Origin: Bacteroidales bacterium
GTDB taxonomy: Bacteria; Bacteroidota; Bacteroidia; Bacteroidales; F082
Length of the DNA stretch: 58,409 nt
NCBI GenBank assembly: GCA_024400295.1
Contig: JAKSNA010000014.1
Coordinates: 1-58,409 of the forward strand
Direction: 5' to 3'
Positions 19,775 through 27,191 of the stretch are shown piece after piece. Within the stretch, counting starts at the first letter, position 1. The number at the start of each line of letters is the position of its first letter. Under the pieces are notes generated by a model that had not been told where the DNA came from, did no database searches, and worked only from the letters and a program-made list of their open reading frames with translations. The translations under genes and the position numbers were made by a program.

Positions 19775-20247
19775 TCTTATACCATGGCACGAATGAGAGT
19801 TTCACCGCTGTTGATTTGAAAAAGAGTCGTATTGGGAAGGATTTCGGAATGGGGTTCTACCTTACACCGTCATTTGAGATAGCAAAACGACAGGCACAGC
19901 GTAAATTCGTTCAATACGGAACAGGAGGTGTTCAGGTTTACTCATTCAGTTTTGATGACAGTGATGCTGACAAATTGAAGGTGTTACGTTTTGACTGTCA
20001 CGAATATACTATGAAATGGGCCGACTTCATCATGCTTAATCGCAGCAACAAAAGCAGTGTGCAGACTCACGATTATGATGTTGTTATCGGCCCGATTGCA
20101 GATGACACTGTAGGATACCAAATTCGTCGATTGGAAGATGGCATTATTACTAAAGGGCAATTTCTTGAAATGATAAAATTTAATTTTATTACTGTTCAAT
20201 ATTTGTTTGCAACAGAAAAGTCACTGACATTTTTAAAAAGATTATGA
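19771..20247 (+). CDS. DUF3990 protein, probable ADP-ribosyltransferase-fold toxin or modifier
   Basis: I start this 158-residue protein at the ATG overlapping the previous stop, which puts the diagnostic motif at the very N-terminus: MILYHGTN, His5 in a YHGT context. It continues GMGFYLTPSFEIAKRQA (Tyr30) and DYDVVIGPIADD in the middle, then Q-Y-L-F-A-T-E-K-S-L near the C-terminus. The order YHGT, then G-x-GFYLT followed by an Ala/Gln-rich helix, then a late Q/E motif resembles the H-Y-E/Q core of diphtheria-toxin-like ADP-ribosyltransferases. DUF3990 is known as a family; the enzymatic role is my inference. It has no signal peptide, so any target is cytoplasmic. It sits between two small helical proteins with 4-bp overlaps on both sides. 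AT-rich composition suggests horizontal acquisition. Confidence 0.75.
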   Translation: MILYHGTNESFTAVDLKKSRIGKDFGMGFYLTPSFEIAKRQAQRKFVQYGTGGVQVYSFSFDDSDADKLKVLRFDCHEYTMKWADFIMLNRSNKSSVQTHDYDVVIGPIADDTVGYQIRRLEDGIITKGQFLEMIKFNFITVQYLFATEKSLTFLKRL

Positions 20248-20456
20248 TAAAAGAAACGTATATGATAGAATCGCTGACGCGTGATCTGGTGACGAGACTA
20301 ATGGAGGAACAAGGCTTGACAATGCGTGAAGCTTTTGATAGGTTTTACCGTTCACGCACGTATTCGGCATTGTCAAACATAGAGAGCGGTCTGTACTTTC
20401 AGAGTGCTAACTACTTGTATGATGAATTCATCCATGAACAGGGAGGACATTTTTAA
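20244..20456 (+). CDS. Second DUF3791-like small protein of the cassette
   Basis: This 70-residue protein starts at the ATG overlapping the DUF3990 stop; an internal Met7 is an alternative start. The body reads LTRDLVTRLMEEQGLTMREAF, then a Tyr/Arg-rich stretch RFYRSRTYSALSNIESGLYF, and ends YLYDEFIHEQ. A DLV..LM...GL...EA..RFY.S..Y..L...ETGLY-like pattern is typical of small proteins encoded directly after DUF3990 genes. Two small partners around one DUF3990 protein make a three-component operon. Whether this one neutralises, targets or activates the middle protein cannot be read from sequence. Confidence 0.65.
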   Translation: MIKETYMIESLTRDLVTRLMEEQGLTMREAFDRFYRSRTYSALSNIESGLYFQSANYLYDEFIHEQGGHF

Positions 20457-20571
20457 AGTCCGGTTCAGGAATGTTGTGTATCTTTGCAAAAAGGAAATGA
20501 ATTGATTTTTATTGCTGATAAATAAAATCGGTCATTTTTATTTACTGCCGATAAATAAGACGCCGTTATTT
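20457..20571. other. Convergent spacer with an orphan promoter-like copy and AT hairpin
   Basis: TATCTTTG at 20479-20486, set in GGAATGTTGTG...CAAAAA, closely copies the promoter context at 19515-19540 but has no gene after it. Then come two imperfect copies of a GATAAATAA unit; the first can fold as AAATAAAA/TTTTATTT and may serve as a weak bidirectional terminator between this cassette and dnaG. Confidence 0.5.
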
Positions 20572-22542
20572 TCACTTCGCGATAACGATTCCCAGGTCTC
20601 TGTTGATTCTCTTCCTGATGTCGTCGAGTTTTTTCTTTTTCTGTAGAAGGATGAGCTGCTCGTCGGCGTCGGTCGATTCCTGAATCTCTTTCACCACGGC
20701 GGCGCGGCGCTCTTCGATAATCATGTCCTTGAACCTCAAAACTGATGACAGGACATATTGTTTCAGGATTTCTTCTTCGCTCTTCACCACTATGCGGTGA
20801 CGCTGCCAGTCGTCGAGGCGGTACGGTGTGCTCAACAGGTCGGCGGCCAAGACAGCAACCTCCTGGTTCTCGTGCGACGTAAAAGTCTGGGCGGTCGGAA
20901 GGACGCCGTCGTCCAGACCGCGGTCGAAAGCGTCGAAGATCAGCTTGTTGACTGGGTCGGTGAACAGCAGTCCGTCGTTTTTCAGGTCATCGATGATGAG
21001 TGACGCGACGGTGACGCTGTAAGGTTCATCGTTGCCGTTTTCGTCTTTATAGTCGATGTCAACGGTGTCGCTGCCGTGTGTCAGGAGCAGTTTCACGAGT
21101 TCGCGTTCCTGGTAGTAGCCGACGGGTGTCACAGGCTGCACGGACTGTTGCTGCGCGGTGTTGTAAGTCTGCACAGCCGGTTCGGTCTGGACCGGCTCGT
21201 TTTGTTCCGGCGCGGCGGCCTGTCCGAGGCTCTTGCGGTATTTCGCACGCAGTATTTTGTTCAGCTCGTTCATCAGCGTCTGTTCGGCGACTTCGAGCAT
21301 TCGGCTGCATTCCTTGATATAAGTGGCGCGATAAATTGCGTCGGGGATGACGGCGATGGTCTCGACGATGTCTTTTATGACACCCGCCTTCTTGATGGGG
21401 TCGTTGTTGGCGTCTTTCAGAAGGAGGTTGGTCTTGAAACTGATGAAGTCTTTGGCGTTGTCGGCCAGGAACTTGGTGACGTATTCTATGGGGTTGTTTT
21501 GGACGAAGGTGTCGGGGTCGTCGTCGGGAGGCAGCACCACGACGCGCACGTTCATGCCTTCTTCGAGGATCATGTTGGTGCCTCGGAGAGCGGCATGCAG
21601 GCCGGCGTTGTCGCCGTCGTACAGCATTGTCACGTTCTTGGTGTAACGGCTGATGAGACGTATCTGTTCGGTTGTCAGCGAGGTGCCGGAGCTTGCCACC
21701 ACGTTCTCGATGCCGGACTGATGCATCGACAGCACGTCGGCGTAGCCTTCGACGAGGATGCAGTTGTCCAGGCGGCTTATCTCGTTCTTGGCGAAAAAGA
21801 TGCCGTACAGTGTCTGGCTTTTGTTGTAAATCTCTGATTCAGGCGAGTTCACGTATTTCGCCTTGGTCTTCTCTTTCGACAGTATGCGTCCGCCGAATCC
21901 GATGACTTTTCCGGTGAGGTTGTGTATCGGGAAGATGACGCGTCCGTAGTAGCGGTCGTAGATGCGGTTTTCGTACGAGCCGCAGAGTCCCACTTTGGTG
22001 ATGATGTCGTTTGAATATCCGTGTTGTGCGGCGTAGTCGGCGAAGGCGTGTCCGCTGGCGGGGCAGTAGCCAAGTTGGAATTTCTGTATTATGGCGTCGC
22101 GGAAGCCGCGTTCGCGGAAATACTCGAGTCCGACGGAACGACCCTCGTCGTCATTCATGAGTGTCTCCGAGAAATATTTCTGTGCGAAAGTGTTGGCGTT
22201 GAACATCCGTTCGCGTTCGTTCTGCGCCATAATCTCTTCTGCTGTCTGCTCCTTCTCCTCGATGGTGATGCCGTATTTCTTGGCGAGATAACGGAGAGCT
22301 TCGGGATAAGTGTAACGCTCGTGTTCCATGATGAAACGCACGGCGTCGCCGGCCTTGCCGCAGCCGAAGCACTTGAAGATGTTACGTGCCGGATTGACGT
22401 TGAACGACGGTGTCTTCTCCTTGTGGAAAGGGCACACCCCGATGAGGTTGGAACCACGCCGGCGCAACGACACGAAGTCGCCCACCACGTCCTCGATACG
22501 CGCGGTGTCAACAATCTTTGCTATCGTCTCCTTTGAAATCAT
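20572..22542 (-). CDS. dnaG: DNA primase
   Basis: This 656-residue primase makes RNA primers for lagging-strand synthesis. The N-terminal CHC2 zinc finger is intact: Cys37, His40, Cys58 and Cys61 in GVCPFHKEKTPSF and FKCFGCGKAGD. The RNA-polymerase/TOPRIM core carries the catalytic Glu in LVEGYADVLSMHQSG (Glu265) and the acidic pair in YDGDNAG (Asp309, Asp311). A low-complexity linker rich in Gln and Pro (about 420-470) leads to the C-terminal DnaB-binding helical region. Length is normal for Bacteroidota. It stands alone on the minus strand, convergent with the DUF3990 cassette, and its upstream region is the inverted intergenic repeat. Confidence 0.97.
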   Translation of the reverse strand: MISKETIAKIVDTARIEDVVGDFVSLRRRGSNLIGVCPFHKEKTPSFNVNPARNIFKCFGCGKAGDAVRFIMEHERYTYPEALRYLAKKYGITIEEKEQTAEEIMAQNERERMFNANTFAQKYFSETLMNDDEGRSVGLEYFRERGFRDAIIQKFQLGYCPASGHAFADYAAQHGYSNDIITKVGLCGSYENRIYDRYYGRVIFPIHNLTGKVIGFGGRILSKEKTKAKYVNSPESEIYNKSQTLYGIFFAKNEISRLDNCILVEGYADVLSMHQSGIENVVASSGTSLTTEQIRLISRYTKNVTMLYDGDNAGLHAALRGTNMILEEGMNVRVVVLPPDDDPDTFVQNNPIEYVTKFLADNAKDFISFKTNLLLKDANNDPIKKAGVIKDIVETIAVIPDAIYRATYIKECSRMLEVAEQTLMNELNKILRAKYRKSLGQAAAPEQNEPVQTEPAVQTYNTAQQQSVQPVTPVGYYQERELVKLLLTHGSDTVDIDYKDENGNDEPYSVTVASLIIDDLKNDGLLFTDPVNKLIFDAFDRGLDDGVLPTAQTFTSHENQEVAVLAADLLSTPYRLDDWQRHRIVVKSEEEILKQYVLSSVLRFKDMIIEERRAAVVKEIQESTDADEQLILLQKKKKLDDIRKRINRDLGIVIAK

Positions 22543-22551
22543 AATGTTAAC

Positions 22552-22650
22552 ACAAGTTACACAAGTTTAAATAACACAAGTTTTATTGTTTCCCTATTTA
22601 CTAATACCCCAACATCTAATGACTAATGACTAACAACTAATGGCTAATGA
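22552..22650 (-). repeat. Intergenic repeat, copy 2 (inverse of 19401-19510)
   Basis: Read on the minus strand this copy gives tandem TTAGT-type units (22604-22645), then AGTAAATAGGGAAACAATA followed by AAACTTGTG, then more ACTTGTG units. That is the same order as copy 1. The core at 22575-22602 matches copy 1 with one mismatch. It lies directly upstream of dnaG, so it may contribute leader or promoter sequence. Confidence 0.75.
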
Positions 22651-22653
22651 CTA

Positions 22654-24003
22654 TCACACCGCCCAAATAAGCAGTCCTGCGCATATAATTATTCCCGACA
22701 CCACGAGGTCGATGAGGCAGAAGCCCATGATGTCTTTCGCGTTGAGTTTTGCTATTGCCAGTGCGGGCAGTGCCCAGAACGGCTGTATGAGGTTGGTCCA
22801 CGCGTCGCCCCACGCTATCGCCATGCCGGTGAGACCGTGGTCCACGCCGAGGGTGGCACCTGCTGCGAACATGATAGGAGCCTGTATCGCCCAGTGGCCG
22901 CCGCCTGACGGCACGAACATGTTGAGTATCGCGGCGCAGAGGAAGGTGAACAGCGGGTATGTCGTCGGCGTGGAGATGTTCACGAACGCCTCGCTTGTCA
23001 CGGTGCCGAGGCAGATGCCCGACTCGCCGACGCCGGTGATGATGCCCATGATGCCGGCGTAGAACGGGAACTGCAGCACTATGCCGGCCGCGCCGCCCAC
23101 CGACTTGGTGAAGGCACGCACGTAGGCGATGGGTGTCTTGTGTAATATCACGCCGAGGAAGAGGAACAGCAGTATCACCGCGCCGAGGTCGAAAGAGCCT
23201 CCTTTGATGAACAGGCTCACGATGAGGTAGGTGAAGCCGAGGACGGCGAGAAGGATGCTCAGCACCTTGCTGTGTTCGAGTTTCTCTGCCGGTGTCGAGG
23301 GCTTGACGTTGTCAACCACTTCATCTTCCTTGAGCAGCGACGGGTCGATGGCGATGATGCCTTCCTTCGGGTGCATCATGGCGTTGACGATGACGAGAGC
23401 CATGATGACGATGGCGACCATGATGATGTTATGCGGGTCGAGGATAGTCTGTGAGATGGGCAGCGTCTCTGTCACTACGCCGTTAGTGGCCTTGACGAGG
23501 TCGTTGAGGTCGGAGGCCATCTTGAGCGGGATGGAGCCGGAGATGCCGGCATGCCACACCACGAAGCCGCTGTACGCCGAGGCGATGAGCAGGCGGTAAT
23601 CGACGCTACGCAGTTTCTTGGCAATCTCCTTGGCGAAGATGACGCCCACGATGAGGCCGAAGCCCCAGTTGAGCCAGCACGCGATGGCTGAGATGCCTGT
23701 CACCAAGGCTATCGCGCCGGCAGGTGTCTTGGGCATCGATGCCAACCTGCTGATGCCTCTCTTGATGGCGGGAGCCGCCGCGAGCGTGGCGCCGGTGACG
23801 AGGATGAGAGCCATCTGCATCGAGAAACCGAGAAGGTTCCACACGCCGCCGCCCCAGTTGGCAACGACTTCAATGATGCTCTGATGACAGACTGGCATTG
23901 CTATGACAACTGCCACGAATGTCAGGATGATGGCGAAGATGAACGGCTCCGGCAGATACCTCTGCATGAAATTCACACAACCTCTGATAATTTTTTGAAA
24001 CAT
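22654..24003 (-). CDS. atoE: Short-chain fatty acid permease (AtoE family)
   Basis: This 449-residue integral membrane protein belongs to the AtoE family (TIGR00366), which carries short-chain fatty acids such as acetoacetate or butyrate across the inner membrane. The opening MFQKIIRGCVNFMQRYLPEPF, the segment ALILVTGATLAAAPAIKRGI and the later VWHAGISGSIPLK and MFVPSGGGHWAIQAP stretches are typical. I expect about 11-12 membrane helices. A charged cytoplasmic loop near residues 220-250 (KEDEVVDNVKPSTPAEK) divides the helices. No ato pathway genes are adjacent. The upstream leader contains a G-rich tandem repeat on the coding strand (24038-24064). Confidence 0.88.
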   Translation of the reverse strand: MFQKIIRGCVNFMQRYLPEPFIFAIILTFVAVVIAMPVCHQSIIEVVANWGGGVWNLLGFSMQMALILVTGATLAAAPAIKRGISRLASMPKTPAGAIALVTGISAIACWLNWGFGLIVGVIFAKEIAKKLRSVDYRLLIASAYSGFVVWHAGISGSIPLKMASDLNDLVKATNGVVTETLPISQTILDPHNIIMVAIVIMALVIVNAMMHPKEGIIAIDPSLLKEDEVVDNVKPSTPAEKLEHSKVLSILLAVLGFTYLIVSLFIKGGSFDLGAVILLFLFLGVILHKTPIAYVRAFTKSVGGAAGIVLQFPFYAGIMGIITGVGESGICLGTVTSEAFVNISTPTTYPLFTFLCAAILNMFVPSGGGHWAIQAPIMFAAGATLGVDHGLTGMAIAWGDAWTNLIQPFWALPALAIAKLNAKDIMGFCLIDLVVSGIIICAGLLIWAV

Positions 24004-24037
24004 AATTTATCGTTTAATGATTTTATTAATTTTTAAA

Positions 24038-24064
24038 CCAAAACCCAAACCCAAACCAAAACCC
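24038..24064 (-). repeat. G-rich GGTTTGGGTTT-type tract in the atoE leader
   Basis: On the minus strand the tract consists of GGG and GG runs separated by T3-T4 spacers, five runs in 27 bases, resembling a telomeric repeat. A two-layer G-quadruplex in DNA or in the atoE leader RNA is possible. It may also be just a short slippage repeat. Confidence 0.6.
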
Positions 24065-24074
24065 TACGGATGTG

Positions 24075-24091
24075 GAACCGCTACGCGGTTC
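24075..24091 (-). terminator. Hairpin after the secreted endonuclease-like gene
   Basis: GAACCGC (24075-24081) pairs with GCGGTTC (24085-24091) around a 3-base loop, just past the 24103 stop on the minus strand. There is no T run, so termination is uncertain. Such short GAACCGC hairpins may instead be a dispersed repeat. Confidence 0.4.
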
Positions 24092-24102
24092 TCCTAACCA
24101 CC

Positions 24103-25401
24103 TTAAACTCCTAAAACCACCTTGACCACCTCCTTCTTCCCGTCGCTGTTTGTAATCTTCAGGAAATAAACACCTTCATGAAGATTACTGATTGGGATGA
24201 CAGTCTCTTCGACGCCTTCGTCAACGGGAAACGTGTTTACATATACGGTCTGCCCCAATGAATTGAAGAGGCGGATGTCGGCTTTTCCGTGGTTGTTCTG
24301 GAAAAACCTTATGTTGATTTTTTCTTTTGCAGGATTAGGATAGATGTCGAAACAAAGCTTGTTATCGTCAAGTTCTTCAACATCGGTGTTTTGTGTGACG
24401 AGCAGCTCCATCTTCACGGGAAGGTGGTCGGAGTTGTTGAAAAGCGCGTTGGCGACATCTGCCGGCACATCTTGGTTTTCCGGCGAGTTGATGCTTTGGT
24501 TGAAACGGTTTCCGTCTTGTCCGATGGCGTGGTACGAGCCGTTGATATACTGCACTTTATCGGTGCCGCCGTAGATGTTCTGCGACATCATGATGAAGTC
24601 GAAGCGGTCGTCCAAGCCTCCTCCTGAACGGCAGCCGTTGCCTTGACGGTCAACGGATTGCGTGTGATATTCAGCGTAGTCGGGGTTGCCGTTCCATTCA
24701 CCGACGCCGTAAGGATAGACAGGATCAATGAAATATGTCGTAGGGTATGAGTTTTTGTCAGTGAGTGTCTGGTAGGCGGCTTCCGCGGAAGAATAGAGGT
24801 TGAAATCGCCCATTATCAGCACGTTGCAGTTTCTGTACGAGTTGTTGATGTTATTCATTATGTTGCGGCACATCGTATGGCGTTTGTCCTCGTTGTCGCT
24901 GCCATAGCCAGCCTTGAGGTGTGCTATGATGCACACTAAGTTGACGGTGTCGCCGGAAGCGAGCAGGTCGTTTTTCAGATAAAAGCTGTAGATGTCAACG
25001 TCGCGGATGTAAGTTTGCGCCAGGGAATGTTTCCGAAGCACCATCTTTTCGGAGTTGTAGAATGCGGCGTTTGTGAGGTAAGAGTTGCTGGTGTTTGAGC
25101 CTGATGAGGCTTTCCAATATGTTATGCCGTTGATGTTCAGGTTGTTGTTTACAAAGTCACTTGGAAGGTTTGCAGCCTTGCCCATCTCGCATACTGTGAA
25201 GATGTCGGGGTAATAGGCAGTGAGGATGGTCCTGATGTATCGGTTTTTGTCGCTGACATTGTTGATGTCCTGCGGGCAGTAGTCTGTGTAGTTGCCGTAG
25301 TTGAGCAGGTTATATTGCATCACCTTGATTGTGTCGGTGACTCCGGCATTCATGCAAAGCGACGCGATGACGAACAGTATCAGTGACAGGCTTTTTTTCA
25401 T
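24103..25401 (-). CDS. Secreted endonuclease/exonuclease/phosphatase-fold protein with T9SS tail
   Basis: The 432-residue protein has a signal peptide (MKKSLSLILFVIASLCMNAG). Its catalytic domain is of the DNase I / exonuclease III type: QYNLLNYG (Asn), VCEMGK (metal-binding Glu), the GDFN motif near residue 200 and NNSDHLPVK near residue 325 (Asp-His pair). The C-terminus from about 360 is a type A T9SS sorting tail (FDIYPNPAKEKINI, EGVYFLKITN). It should therefore be a surface or extracellular nuclease, or a phosphodiesterase acting on nucleic acid or lipid; the substrate is not readable from sequence. Scavenging extracellular DNA is the simplest inference. It is monocistronic, between an AtoE permease and a pseudouridine synthase. 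Confidence 0.85.
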   Translation of the reverse strand: MKKSLSLILFVIASLCMNAGVTDTIKVMQYNLLNYGNYTDYCPQDINNVSDKNRYIRTILTAYYPDIFTVCEMGKAANLPSDFVNNNLNINGITYWKASSGSNTSNSYLTNAAFYNSEKMVLRKHSLAQTYIRDVDIYSFYLKNDLLASGDTVNLVCIIAHLKAGYGSDNEDKRHTMCRNIMNNINNSYRNCNVLIMGDFNLYSSAEAAYQTLTDKNSYPTTYFIDPVYPYGVGEWNGNPDYAEYHTQSVDRQGNGCRSGGGLDDRFDFIMMSQNIYGGTDKVQYINGSYHAIGQDGNRFNQSINSPENQDVPADVANALFNNSDHLPVKMELLVTQNTDVEELDDNKLCFDIYPNPAKEKINIRFFQNNHGKADIRLFNSLGQTVYVNTFPVDEGVEETVIPISNLHEGVYFLKITNSDGKKEVVKVVLGV

Positions 25402-25409
25402 GTTTGGAG

Positions 25410-25492
25410 TTCGTTACTTAGTTTTTAGTTTTGAGGGTTGAGAGTGGAGTCGTTTAACTTCAAACTTCACTCTCAACACTTCACTCTCAACA
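25410..25492. repeat. Intergenic repeat related to the one at 1-62
   Basis: TTTTTAGTTTTGAGGG-like sequence leads into GAGAGTGGAG and then, in the opposite sense, ACTTCACTCTCAACACTTCACTCTCAACACT. The last part is two tandem copies of the reverse complement of the GAGAGTGAAG unit found at the left edge of the window. The two opposing halves could form a hairpin between the convergent ends of the flanking transcripts. Confidence 0.65.
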
Positions 25493-26824
25493 CTATTCGA
25501 TGCGTTTGAGCATGCTTATCTCGGCGCTTGTGAGGAATCTCCACTGGCCGCGAGGCAGGTTGTGTTTTGTAAGGCCTGCGAGCATGACTCTGTCGAGTTT
25601 CATGATTTCATAGCCGAGGCTTTCGAATATGCGGCGCACGATGTGGTTACGGCCTGAGTGGATCTGCACTCCGACCTCATGCATTGTCGGGTCATCGACG
25701 ACGTAGTCGATCTTGTCAACTTGTATCGGTCCGTCTTCGAGCACGATGCCGTTCTGGATCTTTTCGAAATCCTCTTGTGACAAAGGCTTGTCGAGCACCA
25801 CGTGGTAGAGTTTCTCCACTTCATGGCTTGGGTGTGTCAGTGTCTTGGCGAGATCGCCGTCGTTGGTGAGGAGCAGCAGGCCGAGGGTGTTACGGTCGAG
25901 GCGTCCCACAGGGTAGATGCGTTCCTCGCACGCGCCTTCGACGAGTTCCATCACGGTGTGACGTTCATACGGGTCGTCTGATGTGGTGATGACTCCTTTC
26001 GGCTTGTTGAGAAGCACGTAACGCAGCTTCTCACGGTTCAATGTCTGTCCGCCGTAAGTCACCTTGTCGGTGGTCTTCACCTTGGTGCCGAGTTCTGTCA
26101 CCACTTCACCGTTCACTGATACTGCGCCGGCGAGGATGAGGTCGTCAGCCTCACGACGTGAACACACGCCTGAGTCGGCGAGATATTTGTTGAGACGGAT
26201 CTCGCCTGTCGCTTTCGGACGGTCGAATTCCGGGTCTTTCTCTCTTCTGAAACCTTTGCGGCCACCACGACGGTCGTCATCGTGGCGTCCGAAGCCTCTG
26301 CGTTCACCGCGGTCGTCATCACGGCGTCCGAAGCCTCTGCGTTCTCCGCGGTCGTCATCGCGGCGTCCGAAGCCTCTGCGTTCGCCGCGGTCGTCATCGC
26401 GGCGTCCGAAGCCTCTGCGTTCGCCACGGTCATCATCGCGACGGCCAAATGATCTGCGTTCACCGCGGTCGTCATCGCGACGTCCGAATGATCTGCGTTC
26501 ACCACGGTCATCATCGCGACGTCCAAATGGTCTGCGTTCGTCGCGGTCATCATCGCGACGTCCGAAGCCTCTGCGTTCGCCACGGTCATCATCACGACGT
26601 CCGAAGCCTCTGCGTTCGCCACGGTCATCATCACGACGGCCAAAGCTGCGTCTTTCTCCCGAAGGTCTTCTCTCCGACCTTCTGTCATCTGTGAAATCAT
26701 CGCCCTCACGGCGAGATTTTTCTCTCTCAAACTGCTCTAATCTCTCGTCACTGAATCTTCTCACCTCGGCAGTTTTCTTTCTGGCAACGTGCTGACGTTT
26801 GCCATCTCTTTCTTCGTAATTCAT
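25493..26824 (-). CDS. RsuA/RluB-family pseudouridine synthase with Arg/Asp-rich repeat N-terminus
   Basis: I start at [14 protein letters not shown], because the longer frame reads through the promoter. Residues about 20-215 are a low-complexity basic/acidic region containing ten 13-residue units of the form [13 protein letters not shown]. After it comes an S4 RNA-binding domain ([19 protein letters not shown]) and the synthase core with the catalytic-Asp motif [18 protein letters not shown], then KLYHVVLD and the GRNHIVRR motif. The family isomerises uridine to pseudouridine in 23S or 16S rRNA; RluB-like activity is most likely. The repeat resembles RNA-chaperone-like disordered extensions of Bacteroidota RNA enzymes and probably aids ribosome or RNA binding (inference). 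The 39-bp DNA units may make its length variable between strains. Confidence 0.9.
   Translation of the reverse strand: MNYEERDGKRQHVARKKTAEVRRFSDERLEQFEREKSRREGDDFTDDRRSERRPSGERRSFGRRDDDRGERRGFGRRDDDRGERRGFGRRDDDRDERRPFGRRDDDRGERRSFGRRDDDRGERRSFGRRDDDRGERRGFGRRDDDRGERRGFGRRDDDRGERRGFGRRDDDRGERRGFGRHDDDRRGGRKGFRREKDPEFDRPKATGEIRLNKYLADSGVCSRREADDLILAGAVSVNGEVVTELGTKVKTTDKVTYGGQTLNREKLRYVLLNKPKGVITTSDDPYERHTVMELVEGACEERIYPVGRLDRNTLGLLLLTNDGDLAKTLTHPSHEVEKLYHVVLDKPLSQEDFEKIQNGIVLEDGPIQVDKIDYVVDDPTMHEVGVQIHSGRNHIVRRIFESLGYEIMKLDRVMLAGLTKHNLPRGQWRFLTSAEISMLKRIE
26255..26644 (-). repeat. 39-bp coding minisatellite in the pseudouridine synthase gene
   Basis: About ten tandem 39-bp units encode 13-residue [12 protein letters not shown](G/S/P) repeats. 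Unit length is a multiple of three, so copy-number change stays in frame. Units differ mainly at wobble positions and at the last codon (Gly, Ser or Pro); the final unit has drifted ([14 protein letters not shown]). Confidence 0.9.
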
Positions 26825-26861
26825 TTTTTTATTATTAAATATGTAAATTAAATTCGGGCTG

Positions 26862-26869
26862 CAAAAGTA
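26862..26869 (-). promoter_or_regulatory. -7 promoter element for the pseudouridine synthase
   Basis: Minus-strand TACTTTTG fits TAnnTTTG, followed by GC, about 40 bases before the chosen start at 26824. It lies inside the longer upstream frame, which supports the shorter start. Confidence 0.55.
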
Positions 26870-26952
26870 CGACTTTTTACGATACGATCGCAATGTTTTT
26901 TAACAAGTTATCAACAATGAAGAAAGTTGTGTAAGGTATTCAAAATATTGAT

Positions 26953-26960
26953 TAACTTTG
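26953..26960 (+). promoter_or_regulatory. -7 promoter element for the rubredoxin/FprA operon
   Basis: TAACTTTG, followed by CAAAC, fits the consensus and lies about 58 bases before the rubredoxin start. It would drive the three-gene oxygen/NO defence operon. Confidence 0.55.
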
Positions 26961-27017
26961 CAAACTTTTTAACTCAAAAGATGTTGATACAAGTGAAAAC
27001 ATTTAAAATTTAAAATT

Positions 27018-27176
27018 ATGGAAAAGTACGTATGTGATGTCTGCGGTTACGTTTATGACCCGCAAATCGGCGATCCGGACAACGGTATCGCACCAGGAAC
27101 ACCTTTTGAGAAATTGCCTGAAGACTGGAGCTGCCCGGTATGCGGCGTAGGCAAAGATCAATTTTCAAAAGAATAA
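27018..27176 (+). CDS. Rubredoxin
   Basis: This 52-residue protein is a classical rubredoxin: Cys6 and Cys9 in [10 protein letters not shown] and Cys39 and Cys42 in [12 protein letters not shown] bind a single iron in a Cys4 site, with the usual [11 protein letters not shown] core and the W-S-C-P segment. It is a small cytoplasmic electron carrier. The gene is first in an operon, 15 bases ahead of a flavin reductase-rubredoxin fusion and then a flavodiiron protein, so its likely partner is FprA: electrons go from NAD(P)H through rubredoxin to oxygen or nitric oxide. Confidence 0.95.
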   Translation: MEKYVCDVCGYVYDPQIGDPDNGIAPGTPFEKLPEDWSCPVCGVGKDQFSKE

Positions 27177-27191
27177 GTAAATCAATGCATT

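Noticed and set aside
21076..21837. Long open frame opposite dnaG (253 codons)
   Set aside because: It is a codon-bias shadow of dnaG; the protein is Val/Gly/Asp-rich with no domain, and dnaG is unambiguous.
26255..26644. Repeat array that could be taken for CRISPR
   Set aside because: Units are contiguous without unique spacers and encode a protein repeat in frame.
26064..26795. 243-codon Ser/Arg-rich frame opposite the pseudouridine synthase
   Set aside because: It is the antisense reading of the 39-bp repeats; the synthase domain fixes the true strand.
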